64,000 nucleotides of DNA from Pyronema omphalodes (taxonomy: Eukaryota > Ascomycota > Pezizomycetes > Pezizales > Pyronemataceae), in NCBI GenBank assembly GCA_024516155.1, contig JAJJXM010000002.1, positions 1,054,001-1,118,000 of the forward strand, read 5' to 3'. The notes under the pieces are model-generated. The model saw nothing but the letters and a program-made list of their open reading frames with translations. It was not told the origin of the DNA and did no database searches. Positions 1-11,700 of this stretch are shown in pieces. The first letter of the stretch is position 1, and each line of letters starts with the position of its first letter. The position numbers were made by a program, and so were the translations under genes.

Positions 1-146
1 AAGACGATAATTCACACGGCCATGCATAAAGAACGCAGGATGTCTGAATGACGCTTGAATCATGGGATATCACAATAGCAGCTCAATGTGACATGATAAA
101 TAAATTGTCTTTTATATTTACTATACTATAGGTGCTACCATGAAAT

Positions 147-218
147 GGGGGTGTGGTTTAGTGGTATAATTCCTCTTTAGCATAGAGGCGGTCCGGCGTT
201 CGATTCGCCGCTCCTCCA
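147..218 (+). tRNA. tRNA-Ala (anticodon AGC)
   Basis: A 72-nt cloverleaf can be folded. The acceptor is GGGGGTG at 147-153 against CTCCTCC at 211-217, with discriminator A at 218. The anticodon stem is CCTCT/AGAGG around loop TTAGCAT, giving anticodon AGC. The T arm is CGGCG-TTCGATT-CGCCG. The G3-U70 wobble pair, the main alanine identity element, is present. Position 6-67 is a U-U mismatch in the acceptor stem. No intron is seen. A T-run follows immediately at about 223-230, as expected for a Pol III terminator. Confidence 0.93.
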
Positions 219-659
219 TTCTTTTTTTTTAAAAAAAATGTTCTTCTTCTTTTCCAAAGCAACCCAGGTCTTTCGGGAGTACTAACTCATATGCGGTCTT
301 GTTGTGTGGGCCTGTAGCCCCCCTTTACTCCGTCTACAATCTCTGTCATCTCGCGTCGGTTGGTCTGTGAGCCGTGTTTGCTCGAAGCTTGATCATGACG
401 ATGAGACAGCCGAGTCCCCATCTCGATCAATCCAGTCATGCACATGCAGAACTTTGGTGATCCTCATGAACATCTCTATCAAAATTCCTCATTAACTTTT
501 ATCATCATCATGAAGAAAGATAATTCCCCAAAATGCTATATAACCCGCATTTCACCCCTCCATTCATGAGTATATCTTACACTATATACACACAATTCCA
601 ATCAACGCCTCAGATTCTCAGCAATTTTAGTCGAAATCGAATACATACCACCACAAATC
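219..659. other. intergenic, upstream of the first protein gene
   Basis: Apart from the T-run after the tRNA, I see no gene here. The last 150 nt, which include TATATAAC near 537-544, probably hold the promoter and 5' leader of the gene starting at 660. Confidence 0.4.
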
Positions 660-2040
660 ATGGCAAGTCTTGTCGAAATGTCAATGAATCAAGTCCTCCA
701 TTCGATGTTATTTGGAGTTTGGATCTTTGGTATTGCCATTCATTGTGCTTGTTTTTGCTTAGATAAGGCAAAAGCTATAATAGCAAAAATGGACCTTCAG
801 AAAATGGAGAAGGAGGAGGTGGTTGAGAGGTTTGAGTTGGAGGCCCATGAGGTGGGGGTGAAGAAGGGCGGGGAGGAGAAGGTAGAAGAGAAGGAAGGCC
901 CAGAAGCGGAAAACCTGACAGAGGGCAAAGATTTGGTCAAGGCGGAAGATTTGGTAATAACGGAAGACAAGATGCCCAAGACCCAAGCGAAAGCCGATGC
1001 TGAGACGGCGGGTGGTAATTGGCTACCCTTATTACCCCTACTACCTCTGCACCATTCCAACGAAGTTGTCTTTGGTGAAATTATGGCAGTAAAGAAAACC
1101 GGAGAACTGAAATCAGAAGTTGCCCAGCCTAAAGCAGAAGATACGGTGCCCCAGGCCAAAGCGCAAGCCGATTTTGAGACGGACGATGAGAATTGGCTAC
1201 TCTTACTACCTCTACACCATTCCGACAAAGATGCCTTCGATAAAACTATCACGGCAAAGGTAACCAATGAATCAAAACCAGAAATAGCCCAGCCTAAAGC
1301 AGAAGATCAGGTGTCCGAAGAGCCTGAGGTCGAGTCGTCCGATCATGGGATATCACCCATGGAACCACCCAGGGACTTGACAGTGCCATCACTCGAGGGA
1401 ATTCAAAACGCATTTGGAGAGCTTGTGCAAATTTTACATTCACTACTCTCTGAGAGCGAGGTATGCGCACAGGAGTCTCAGTTCAGTAAGCCGAAACCAG
1501 AAATCTTCGATGGAAAGGTACCCGGAGCTGGCCAACAATATGGAGAGACCGTAAAGACAATAGCGGAAAAGTTGAAGACACTCGAGAACCCTGGACTGAA
1601 CATTATGTCAAATTCTCCGGAACTCGGCTCCGAATTCGAATTTCCCGATATTTCTATTGCGTTCCCTGGATCTTCCTTGATAAATGAGGACATTATAGAG
1701 AAGCCGAAGGTTCCGAAGCAGGTTGTTTCCTGCGGAGACCTCAAGCCAGAGTCGATAGAGTCGAAGACGGAGTAACACAGACGTATCGAGGGAGCTTAGT
1801 ACTAACGAGATTAGCGTGACAGCGGTCGCGCACTCATCTGAGGCCGAGGTGGCAGTTGAGGTGAAAGTCGTTCGGGAGGCGGAGTTGGTCGAATCAAACA
1901 ATCCTACAGCGGAAGAATCTATGAAAATGTGCGATAAGAAAATTAAACCAATGGCTGCATTAGTGAAGGTTGCAGATGGTATGCCGAAAGTGGCTCAGGA
2001 CATCAGGCAAGCTGAAGGTGCAGGTGAAAAAGTGGAGTAA
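660..2040 (+). CDS. hypothetical acidic protein with N-terminal membrane segment and internal duplication
   Basis: I do not recognise this family. Exon 1 is 660-1771 and exon 2 is 1815-2040, joined across a very short 43-nt intron (1772-1814) with GTAACA donor, a perfect TACTAAC branch site at 1800-1806 and TTAG acceptor. Without splicing the frame stops at once (TAA 1773-1775); with splicing it continues to 2038-2040, giving about 445 aa. Residues 12-34 are hydrophobic and Cys-rich, suggesting a signal anchor. The rest is rich in Glu, Lys and Ala. Residues about 107-161 and 162-216 are two copies of one 55-residue unit, each with a Trp-Leu-rich patch, LPLHHS and a closing QPKAED. The ATG sits in good context (AATCATGG). 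Alternative: an unspliced 371-aa product. Confidence 0.5.
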
Positions 2041-2311
2041 CGGAAACGCATCAACAACGAAGGTGTATCGTGAAGCGGAGGAGGAGAAAAGGGGTTAAAA
2101 ACATAGATGATGATTCTGGATTAAAAATAGATCTAGATTCTCTTGAATAATAAAATCAAAACGTTGGCCTGTTCAAAAGGCCAAAAATCGCTTTATGAGT
2201 GAGATCCAATCCAAAATTCCCCATAGAGAATTCCCCAAAGTCGTTCCTGATGTTCAGATAGCCAGATACCTCAAAATTCATAGAAACTCACCAAGGGGTC
2301 CTAAAGAGGTT

Positions 2312-3478
2312 CTAATCCTTCTTGGCCTCATCTCCTGCACCGCAATTCGCCTCATCTCCTGCACCGCAATTCACCTCATCCCCCCACCACCCCTCCCAGT
2401 TGAACCTAACCACCTCATCTCCAAGTGATGTCCACCCTTCTGTTAAACATCTTGCAAACACCTCCACTCCCTTATGTCCCGGCATCTCCTTCTCCACAAT
2501 CTTCTTCAAACACGGTTTCCTACTGTGCACCTCCGGCACCCCCACCAGCACTTTATCTTCCAACAACCGTGCCAATGGAGCTACCGAAGATACTTCCCCC
2601 TTCCTCGCCCCCATCAAAAGTACTTCATACCCTCTCTTCCCTTCCGCTTCCAATGGTATGACCGCTTCCCCGCTCGTTGTAATCTTAAGCCAACACCACT
2701 CAGCCCTCTCCTCCAACCCCCACTTCTTCCACAGCCCCTCCACCCCCTTCCTTACCCGTGCAGCATTCGTAATCCACACGGCCACCACACCATCTTTCGC
2801 CAGCACCTCCCCCACCGGTAGTCCCTCCAACAACTCCCAAATTTCAAACCGATTTTCCGTGCGATATCCCCCAGTTCCAGCGGTTCCTGATGACCCACGC
2901 TTTCTCTTCCGCTGCGCGCTAGCATTAGGCCACGGCGGATCCAGTAGCAGAAAATCAACCGTTCCCTTTCCCAACGGAGTGAATGAAGCAGGAGTAATGC
3001 GGCCGAGTCGGAAGCTGCTACGCGGTGGTATGTAGAATTTCCGCGAAGGCATGGGGTGGGTTATAGTCATTGTCTTCCATTCTTCGGAAGGGTTTGTGAG
3101 CATTCCCGCACTCATAAGGTCACTAAGGTCATCGACCGTCTCTGGCAGTGGTTGCTGTTCCAAAGGGTCTTCAAGATCCCCTAGGTCCAGTTCTGTGGTG
3201 CATAATAGTAGCGTAGGGTCAGTAAAGTTAAGCTCATCTTCGGGGTTTGGTGGTGAGAGGCGGGGAACGAGGAATGGCGTATCGGTAGGTAGGGAGGCGA
3301 GGGTGGCAAGGAGACGAGGGAGGAGGCGGGTGTGAGCGGCAGCGTCTGAGGTCGGTTGGAGCGTGGATTTGTACGGGTCAATCGGCGCGGAGGAGCTTCG
3401 AAGACGGAGGCCGGGTGGGGCGCTGTGCGTAGTGGGGATGTCGAGGACGGTGCAGTGTGGGGTGACAAAGAGGGCCAT
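2312..3478 (-). CDS. MT-A70 family adenine-N6 methyltransferase, METTL4-like
   Basis: A single-exon gene of 388 aa if translation starts at the ATG at 3478. An upstream in-frame ATG at 3550 would add 24 residues of unconvincing sequence. The defining MT-A70 motif DPPW is at about residues 180-183 in the context VDFLLLDPPWPN, where it binds the target adenine and SAM. Further family blocks follow: DGVVAVWITN, then WCWLKITTSGE, then EVLLMGARKG, and a late PEVHSRKP motif. This order fits the METTL4 branch, which methylates adenine in U2 snRNA or DNA depending on species; the substrate here is unknown. The C-terminus carries a 21-bp tandem repeat that gives GDEANCGA-type repeats at residues about 366-384. 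This tail is probably not catalytic. Confidence 0.85.
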   Translation of the reverse strand: MALFVTPHCTVLDIPTTHSAPPGLRLRSSSAPIDPYKSTLQPTSDAAAHTRLLPRLLATLASLPTDTPFLVPRLSPPNPEDELNFTDPTLLLCTTELDLGDLEDPLEQQPLPETVDDLSDLMSAGMLTNPSEEWKTMTITHPMPSRKFYIPPRSSFRLGRITPASFTPLGKGTVDFLLLDPPWPNASAQRKRKRGSSGTAGTGGYRTENRFEIWELLEGLPVGEVLAKDGVVAVWITNAARVRKGVEGLWKKWGLEERAEWCWLKITTSGEAVIPLEAEGKRGYEVLLMGARKGEVSSVAPLARLLEDKVLVGVPEVHSRKPCLKKIVEKEMPGHKGVEVFARCLTEGWTSLGDEVVRFNWEGWWGDEVNCGAGDEANCGAGDEAKKD

Positions 3479-3737
3479 CGTGAATAGACGGGGAGGTGAC
3501 CCTGGGTAACGCGTTGTGGCGTCTATGACGTATGCACGTGATGATTTCAATAGCAGAAAACCCTTATATTTCTGAAGCGCGTACAGACAATTAATTGATA
3601 GTGGACAGTCAACGATAAGATAATTAACATATTGGACTCATTTTTTTGACAGCTATGAGCGTGATCCGCAGGTTGCCTAAGGAAAAATCGAGGTGAAACC
3701 ATTCTGAAAGATGAGAGGTTTCGAAATTTTGTGTATT

Positions 3738-3938
3738 TTAAACTCCAGTTAACAGTAAGTGTGAGACTGGCGATCCTTGAGATAGGCTAATATTGACTGA
3801 AATCGCTACTCCCTCCTGGTCATCGACCACCAGTTTTTCGCCCCTTTCTGTCGTGAAGTCTATCATCCAGTGAACCAAGCAGCCATCGACTTTCATCGCT
3901 CTCGTCTTCCTCGTTAAACACTGTTTCAATACACTCAA
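3738..3938 (-). pseudogene. relic of a non-LTR (LINE-type) retrotransposon reverse transcriptase
   Basis: The 66-residue open stretch contains a recognisable reverse-transcriptase segment: WMIDFTTERGEKLVVDDQEG, then SVNISLSQGSPVSHLLLTG. The QGSPVSP-type block before the YADD catalytic strand is typical of fungal Tad1/I-clade LINE elements. Here it reads QGSPVSH and the frame ends soon after. No neighbouring catalytic YADD, endonuclease or RNase H sequence is seen, so this is a small decayed fragment. Confidence 0.7.
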
Positions 3939-5640
3939 AAACGCTACCTACACAGAGAATCTATGATTTCATTGCTATGCCATGCTTCTGTGATGTAGCT
4001 GTTATGATTACAACTGTCGCCACTGCTGCATGGTTTGCCCGGGATTCACCAACGCAGTTAGGACCATATCCGATCAACGGTATATGATGACGTCGTTTCG
4101 AACTACTAGGGTTATTTCTGGTACCGTGGGAGTTTTCTTGAGGTTATTCCGTATGATCAATCTGCTGTATTTTCCATGATAATTGTAGCCTTCAGTGTCG
4201 GCACTTGCGAGTGATATTTTATGATCTTTCAGGACGTCTCAAACCCCAGTCTTGTACCAGTGGGTAATTGTTTTATTTGATACTTGGAGCTGGATGATAA
4301 AAAGAATAGAAGGCGCGGAATTTTGTATAAAGCATGAAGACTGTATGGCTAACCACCACGGTAGTGGCTGTTAATATTCCCGCCGTGAGAGCTCCTTCTC
4401 ACCCCACACCACAATTTACGAAGTGCAGGCACCGTATTCCCATACGTAGGCCTAATACAGAAAAGACGCCACAAATTCATATAACAGTTCTGGTTGGTGC
4501 CCTAAACCCTGTGACCTCTGCGGGGATAGGTGAGTTGAAGTTGCGAGGATCACTGAGGTAAACATAGATCCTCGTCACTATTTTGAGCCTCCTTGATACG
4601 GCAGCTAGACTTTTCTTCGATGCCATCATTGATCTCATTCCAATGCTTTACCGATTATAAGTCCGGACCCGACTTCAGCGGTTCGCTGTGACCTGACTAT
4701 GGGTACAGTCCCCGACCTCCTGCTCACCCTACACTCCGTCGAATCCAGCTTTGGATCAAATAATCTGGCAGCTTCTTCCCATGATAGACCCCTACGGTGT
4801 CGCTAAAGCTCGACCAAGGTTTTCTACCGTTTTTTTCCCCGCCTCGGTTTCCGGGATTCCTTACGGACTTTCACACTCGTGATCCGACTTCGGACACCAT
4901 CTACGTGTATCCGCCTCTATAATCCAACTTTGGACCATCAGACTTCAAAGTAAATACGTCAAACGTCCCAACGTGGTATTTCTTTCTTCATACCATTGGT
5001 ACAGCATCTTCATCGTCTAACTCTGAGTTAATCAGCGAAATCGACTTTACCTTATACCAGTCTGTGAGTATTTCAACAACCTTAGAGAAAGTCCGAGTAA
5101 TGGAAAGAAAAAAAGAAAAAAACTAACCTTGACTCCAGGGCAGATGAATCACCTTGGAAACGTTGTGGAATCGCCTCGGTGTGTAACATTCCCCAAATCC
5201 CACTGCTCTATAGATTTGCAGGTATGCCCCCTGGGAACCTCAACAGAGTGCGAGTGATGAGACAGTAACTAATTTTGCTTCCAGGTCGATTAAAGCCACC
5301 ACTAGGTTCCGTCCGACTGACCTCTTATCCGCCTTCTTTCCACTCCGGTGTTTAAACCCTTGGACCGTATTCATCGACGCCGCTGCTATTTAACGACAGA
5401 CCTATCTGTATCGAACAGTAATCCGACCACAGATTCCTGCCTGTCCAGACCAACTACGTTTCGATGAGGCCAATTTCCGATGTATACCAAATCCGTTTAC
5501 GAGATATCCCTTTCGTCTTAATGATTAAACCACCGAAAAAGCAACAGCAAACTAAGCTCCACAAAATCCGTCTTCTTTCGTTATACCCCGTCGAAGCTGT
5601 CGGCAAGACATGTCTACTCACTGTCTTCTTCTTCCTCTCT
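3939..5640. other. gene-free stretch, probably decayed transposon sequence
   Basis: No ORF in this stretch resembles a known protein. Between about 4660 and 5460 phrases such as CCGACTTCGGAC and CCAACTTTGGACC recur in degenerate form. Together with the adjacent reverse-transcriptase relic this suggests old, mutated retroelement DNA. This is inference only. Confidence 0.3.
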
Positions 5641-5647
5641 TCTTCTA

Positions 5648-5789
5648 CAGCAAGTAGACAAGACCTATTTTCTCATACCCCCCCCCCCCCCCGGCGCTTT
5701 TCAAAAACTTTTTTCTGCCATTAATTTGCAGCAAGTATACAAGACCTATTTTCTCATACCCCCCCCCCCCCCCCCCCGGCGCTTTTCAA
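5648..5789. repeat. two direct copies of a ~60-bp unit, each with a long poly-C run
   Basis: Copy 1 (5648-5705) and copy 2 (5729-5789) share CAGCAAGTA-ACAAGACC, then TATTTTCTCATA, then a C run, then GGCGCTTTTCAA. The C runs are 15 nt (5678-5692) and 19 nt (5759-5777). Sequence on both sides of the C run is nearly identical, so the unit was duplicated as a block and the C tract then changed length. Confidence 0.85.
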
Positions 5790-5923
5790 TAACTATGAAA
5801 TATCCACGATTGCCCGGCCGGTAATAAAATTCTTGGTTGCGACATACATTTCAAGTTTGCAGATTCTGTAGACTCGTCTCCCGATCTGTTCTAGATTTCA
5901 CGCATGGAATCCTTAAAATTACT

Positions 5924-5976
5924 TCCTCCTTTTCCTTTTCCTTTTCCTTTTCCATTTCCTTTTCCATTTCCTTTTC
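5924..5976. repeat. CTTTTC hexamer microsatellite
   Basis: A run of CTTTTC units with some CATTTC variants, T/C on the plus strand. It makes spurious Lys/Glu- or Phe/Ser-rich ORFs. Confidence 0.85.
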
Positions 5977-6748
5977 GTATGCTCTCAACATCATACTTAG
6001 CACCCAAAACCCAAAACCCACAAGCATACAGATATTCAAACAATAACATTAAGTAACACCGTTGCTTGATCTTCAGGAGGGTGTTTATAGATGGTTGGGT
6101 TTTCTATTATCGACAGGATTGCAGAAGGAGGCGATAGAGAAGGAGAAAGGTAGGCCGCGGAAAGGGTCGGTAGAAAAGGGTCGATAGGAAAGGAGAAAAG
6201 AGAAAAGGAAAAAAGGAGGAACAGAAACAGAAACAGGAATCAGGAATATGAATCAAGAGATCGATACATGTACTGTACTGTAAAATAGAATCTATTATTG
6301 ATGAAGCAACCACATGTCTGAGTCATTATCTTCTATCTATTACAGATTGTGATATAATATACATACCCACTGTTCTCGGTGTTTACTATTCCCTAACCCC
6401 CCCCGGAGCTCCCACGTTTCCAGTCCTCTTTCTTCTCGCTTGATTCGTAATAAAAATCTATAAATACCACGGGGAAGAGTCACAGTAAAAGACATGGATG
6501 TATAAGGATTTCCATTTTAATCAATCAAGATAAAAAAAAAAAGAAAACAGAACAGTTGCCAGTAAGAAATAAACATCCTTTATAACACAGCCAAGTAAAA
6601 AAAAAAAACAGAAAAAGAACAGAAAAACTCAACACCAAAAGCAAAAGCAAAAGCAACATAAACCTCATGATTCATGAAAATCATCTTTCAATCCTTCCAA
6701 AAACACCATACTCCAAATCATGCAAACCCCTTCTTCAAAATTCATCTT
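5977..6748. other. intergenic, downstream of the RING gene
   Basis: No gene is seen. The stretch holds an A/G-rich tract at about 6120-6240 and several A runs at 6531-6610. The RING gene reads toward this side from the right, so its 3' end falls near 6.9 kb. Confidence 0.35.
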
Positions 6749-6823
6749 CCATTTCTCGTCCATTTCTCGTCCATTTCTCGTCCATTTCTCGTCCATTTCT
6801 CGTCCATTTCTCGTCCATTTCTC
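6749..6823. repeat. 11-bp minisatellite (CCATTTCTCGT), about 7 copies
   Basis: Near-perfect head-to-tail copies of the 11-bp unit, followed by degenerate CCATCCTAATCC repeats to about 6910. It lies just downstream of the RING-finger gene. Confidence 0.9.
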
Positions 6824-6920
6824 CTCCCCCTATCCAAATCCACATTCTAATCCAAATCCCTCCAAATCCATCCTCATCCCCATCCTAATCCCCATCCTAA
6901 TCCCCATCCCCCTCCTCCCC

Positions 6921-7220
6921 CTACTCCTCATTCCCATCCAAAATAGTCTCCGTAAACTTCACCCTACAATGACAATAAGGACACCTCGATCCATACTTAT
7001 CAACATGATCCAACCAACACTCCTGATGGAGACTTCCATGTTTACAAGGGTGTACAATAACTTCCGGTTCCGGCTTTATGATTGCAGAGCCGCAGAGAAT
7101 ACAGAATGGTTCTTCTGCGTAGGGGTTGTCTTCGGTTGGTGAGGGTGGCGAGTTGGCTTTGGTTTCTTGGGGGTGTGGGGATGGTGGGTTGGCGGCGAGG
7201 GGGAGCGAGGCGGTAGGCAT
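6921..7220 (-). CDS. small RING-H2 finger protein
   Basis: A 99-aa protein if the ATG at 7220 is used. The open frame runs upstream to 7412, but that part lies in a degenerate CCTGGAATCC repeat and does not look coding. Ligand spacing is C40-x2-C43-x15-C59-x-H61-x3-H65-x2-C68-x11-C80-x2-C83, the RING-H2 pattern of E3 ubiquitin ligases. Residues 1-35 are Pro/Ser-rich and probably disordered, and the finger fills the rest. A stand-alone RING this short could be an E3 adaptor or subunit. Target and partner are unknown. An undetected 5' exon is possible. Confidence 0.6.
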   Translation of the reverse strand: MPTASLPLAANPPSPHPQETKANSPPSPTEDNPYAEEPFCILCGSAIIKPEPEVIVHPCKHGSLHQECWLDHVDKYGSRCPYCHCRVKFTETILDGNEE

Positions 7221-8791
7221 GGTGTGGATTGTGAGTGGTGACGGTGACGGTGAATGGCCGGTGGGGGTTGCTGTATTTCCTCTCGAATCCTGGAATCCTG
7301 GAATCCTGGAATCCGGGAATCCGTAAATCCGTACTTCTAATCCCAATATCCAGAGCCAGAAAATATAATTATTACCCGTCAAATCCGTTAAACCCGTTAT
7401 TCGCTGTTTCAAGAAGCTACCGGAAGTTGCAGGCTGTCGAAGGATAGATAGACCGAAGTATAGACAGTATTTCTGCCAGAGAAGAATAGGCAGTATTTAT
7501 ACCCCAAAAAGCAAAACAAAAAAAAATCGCTACCCCAGCTCCCAGCCGCAGGATATAAAAATTCAATATAAAAATGTAATTTCGTTTATTGTAATGTCGT
7601 TAGTTATGCGTAGAGTGGTTGTGGTCTGTAGGGGTTGTAATTGAATGTAGCCGCCTGTGAGGGTCGCCGCCGGTGGGGGGTTGGGTTGAGTTGTGTTAGG
7701 TGAGGTGGGGGGTCGCCGGCGGGGGGTTAAACTCAGCACCTCAGCACCTCAATATCGATCGGTAATCCGGTACGTGACTTTATATCAACCCGTACCTGTA
7801 TATCTCCCAACCCTCCCCCTCCAGTCCTATCGTTATACCATAAAATTTAGTCTCGGTTCAAACTTAACTTTCGAAACTTTCGAAACTTCTCTGGGGCTGG
7901 GGATGTGGATCTGGAGTTTACCTTTGCCTTGCTTTGCTTTGGTTTGGTTTGGTTTGACTTGTCTTGGTTTGTCTTGTCTTGTCTTGAATTGTCTTGTCTT
8001 GTCTTGAATTATCTTGTCTTGTCTTGTCTCGATGGAATTCCGCTGGATTCGCCGTAAAGATTGAAGGATCGAAGAACCGAAGAATCAAACTTCAAACCTC
8101 AAACCTCAAACCCAAAATCCAAAAAAAAGTCTCAAAAAGTGGAAGTAGAAGTGGAGGCCAACAACTTTTCTAAGTCTCGGTATCCGTATCCCAAACCAGA
8201 ACCAGCAACATGTAAATAGGTCCCAGGATATCACAAGTGCTACACCGAGCGCTACTGGCGTTTATTTTCCCGCGAACTCCATCAGCACGGCTCGATGGGT
8301 CCCTGGCTAGATTTAACATGGAGCGTGTATCGTGAATGATGCATCTCTCCCCGTATGGCAACCGACATCATCTCGCCACTTACCCCCACTATTATGTACC
8401 CATCACCCCCCTTCACCTCCCATAACATCAATCACAGCCCACCACAACACCATTCCGCACTTAGGACCAGTCAAAACTTATAAAACAACACCAAATAACT
8501 CCATTATTTCCAATATGCCAGACTATAAATCAATAAAAATATACAAAAATAACAAAAAATTACCAAATCCCAAATGCAACCACCTCCCATAAATCATCTC
8601 AAAACGCCTTAAAATGCATAAACAAAAATCAAGTCGTCAAGTACATTAAACCCATAAATCATCAGCTTTTTTCCGGCCACCCCTCTTCCGTAAAATCTCA
8701 AGGGAAAGGATACTATCCCCAATAAACCATAAAAACTCCTTCGTCACAACTTCTTTCACTCCCGCAGTATCAGCTTTCTCAATCCCCCATC
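7221..8791. other. intergenic with pentamer repeat
   Basis: No gene is supported. A TTGTC/TTGTCTTG-rich pentamer tract runs from about 7925 to 8030. Degenerate CCTGGAATCC units lie at 7283-7325. The right end holds the 3' flank of the histidine kinase gene, which is A-rich at 8500-8650. Confidence 0.4.
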
Positions 8792-11700
8792 TCAAATAAC
8801 AGCATCAACCGACGTTCGAGACGCCGCACTAATAGATTCCCCCGAATTCTGTGATCCCTTCCGAACAATGCTATTGCGTGAGCTGGAGGGTGTACCACTC
8901 TTCGGTGGTGATATGGCATTGTTCATTGACCAGTCTTGAACAGATTGAGAGTTGACAAGTTCTGCAGCGGCTTTGACGAGTTCGTCAATGGTGAAGGGTT
9001 TTGATATTACATCGTCCTGCATTAATCATGAGCTTTCCCGCCTCACCAAACCATCTCCGGTCAATTCAGAAATGGAATGCAACATACCATGCCAGAATCC
9101 TTCATAGCCTGCACCTGCGGCCCTCTAACATTCGCGCTCACGCCAAGAATGGGTAGATGCCTGGTTAACAGTCCCTCAGCTTGCATGGCCCTTATCTTCT
9201 TCGAAGCCTCTATTCCATTCATAACTGGCATTTCACAGTCCTAGGTATTACGTCAGCCCACAATAAAACCCAGCTTCAAGAGAGTGACATCACACATACC
9301 ATGAAGCAAATCTGTATCTCCTTCGCCGTCATCGGATCCGCACCCTTCCTCAAGCTAGAGTTTTCAATAAACTGCACAGCCTCTAGACCATTACAAGCGG
9401 TATAGACTAGACAACCGCGTGCTTCCAACTGCCGCTTCATAACTTTTTGGTTAATGATGTTGTCTTCAACAACGAGCATGCTGAAACCTGTTACAATGGA
9501 GCTCCGTCGAGCGACGGGGGGATGAGGTGGCGGATTCGATTTAGCAAGGGGGTTCTCTTGCGATTTGGAGGCGGCCGAGGAGGTCTTTTTAGAGCTGCGG
9601 GTGAGGTAAGCCATTGCTGAAGGGAGTTCTTCGTGTGATTTTTCGCATCCACGACGGGTGGTTACGTAAAACTATCATCCGGGATCATTAGCCAAAACTC
9701 ATAACTCGGTAAAACCAGAGAAGGATACATACAGAAAACTGCGAGCCATAATCCTCCGTAGAAGCAACACCAATCGATCCTCCGAGGAGTTTTGTAAGGT
9801 TTTTACAGATATACAGACCCAGACCCGAACCCCCGTATTTACTTTCCGTTTTCGGTGCTTGTTGAAACCTTCTAAATAAAGTATTTCTCACATCGTCAGG
9901 AATACCAATGCCTGTATCTGTAACCGTAATAATGAGATAGATAATCTCCCCGTCTCCCCAGGAAGCTCCTTGAAAATTCGAGATATCACTACGGCCGTGG
10001 TTATTAAACTGGACTTTACCGTAGGATTCCGGTTCTGTTAAGGAGACTCCAAATTTCACCGCAATATTCTTGACTTCACTGCGAACAGTAAATTTGATAG
10101 CATTTGTGACCAAATTCAGTAACTATCCTTTCCATTAGCATGTACCATTATTCCTTAGCAAGAAACAAAACTCACAATCTGCATGACTCTGGAAGGATCA
10201 CCCCTCAACCATTCAATATTATGTTCCTTACAAGACTTCTCAGCCTCAATCGACAATTCGATACCCTTCGACTTTGCCTCCGCTTTATAAATCGAAATAG
10301 CAGCTTCCAGATAAGTCATCGGCTTAAAGTCAATTGGTTCCACCTGAACCAGTCCCGAGTCAAGTTTGCTTGTGATTAAAATGTCGTCGATAATTTTCCG
10401 TTGATGGGTTGTGCACAGAATGATTGTATTGGCACTTTCGGTAATCGAATCGAGATCAATAGCAGGCACTGATACCACTGATTGGACCGGTGAGTTAGAA
10501 GAGGGTGATTCTTGCTCGATCACTCGGCTGTCGTAGTTATCAAGCATGTCGAGAATCAGCTCCGAGTATTGAAGGATAGCGCTTAATGGATTTCTGAGTT
10601 CGTGACAGACGGTGTCTATGCTATTAGTTAGCTATCGGTTATCAATGATAAAACGAAGCACCTACCGATGAATCTCTCTTGTTCCCTAGACCTTTTCAAT
10701 GCCTCATCGGCTCTCTCTTTCTGTGCTTCTTCAGCAAGCTTCAAAGGCGTGACATCCGCAATTGTCGAGTAAAACCCATGTAGAGCGCCAGTCTCTTCGA
10801 AAACCGGTACGATGTTACTGACGACCCATTTAAACTTCTGGTTATCTCGTGCTCCCATCTTATTATCAGCAACCCTGTACTCAACAGAAATTGGGCATTT
10901 GAGGTTAGCCGCTCTATCAAGAGCTCGAGATACACTTTCCCTATCGTCCTTATGGACGACTTCACACCAAGATTTGGCATCACACTTAGAGAGGCCCATA
11001 ATTTCATGCCAAGCAGGATTTGTGAATATCGCTGAATCCGCTCCCCTAGGGCCCATTTCAATAAGGCCAACAGGGATTGAGTTCGCCATATTGGTAAATC
11101 TCAACTCATTCTTTCTCAATTCATGCTTGACCTCTTTTAGACGGGCTGATAGCTCAGAAGCGCGACGTCTTTCAACGTCTGCCAATTGTTCCTGCATAGC
11201 TGCTCGGACTTCCTCTTCCGATTCTCGAACACAGGCCAAATATTCCGTGACATTTTCCTGTATTTGATCTAGCCAAATTTCGTAGTCATCATCCAATTTT
11301 CTCTTTGGGTTTATTCCTAGAAGAATAAACGCCTCTGTCCTAATAATGCCACGTTTTGACAGGATTGGCAGGCAAACAGCAGACTTGCAAGGTTTTCGAA
11401 ATCCACGGTGTGCAATCTTTCGAAAGACCTCGACATCCTGAAGATTATCCTTTCGTGTCTTCTTTCCCGTCTTTCGAGCAATTCGGATTTCATCGGCAAA
11501 GCATCCTTCATGCTCAGCAAGAACAACCACCCGAGGAAACGCGTAGTCCTGTGGTATGCCACGAGTTCCGATCAAAAGTGCTTCATTATCATTGAGCGCA
11601 GAGATTTGATAAAGGGCAACAAATGGTGAATCATAAGTATTTGTATCGAATGCCTTGACTTGTTAGCTCCTTTCCCATAGTTATCCATAATTCCAATATC

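Noticed and set aside
2322..3035. 237-aa plus-strand ORF opposite the methyltransferase
   Set aside because: Antisense shadow, rich in Ser/Pro, with no domain; the opposite strand carries DPPW and the other MT-A70 motifs.
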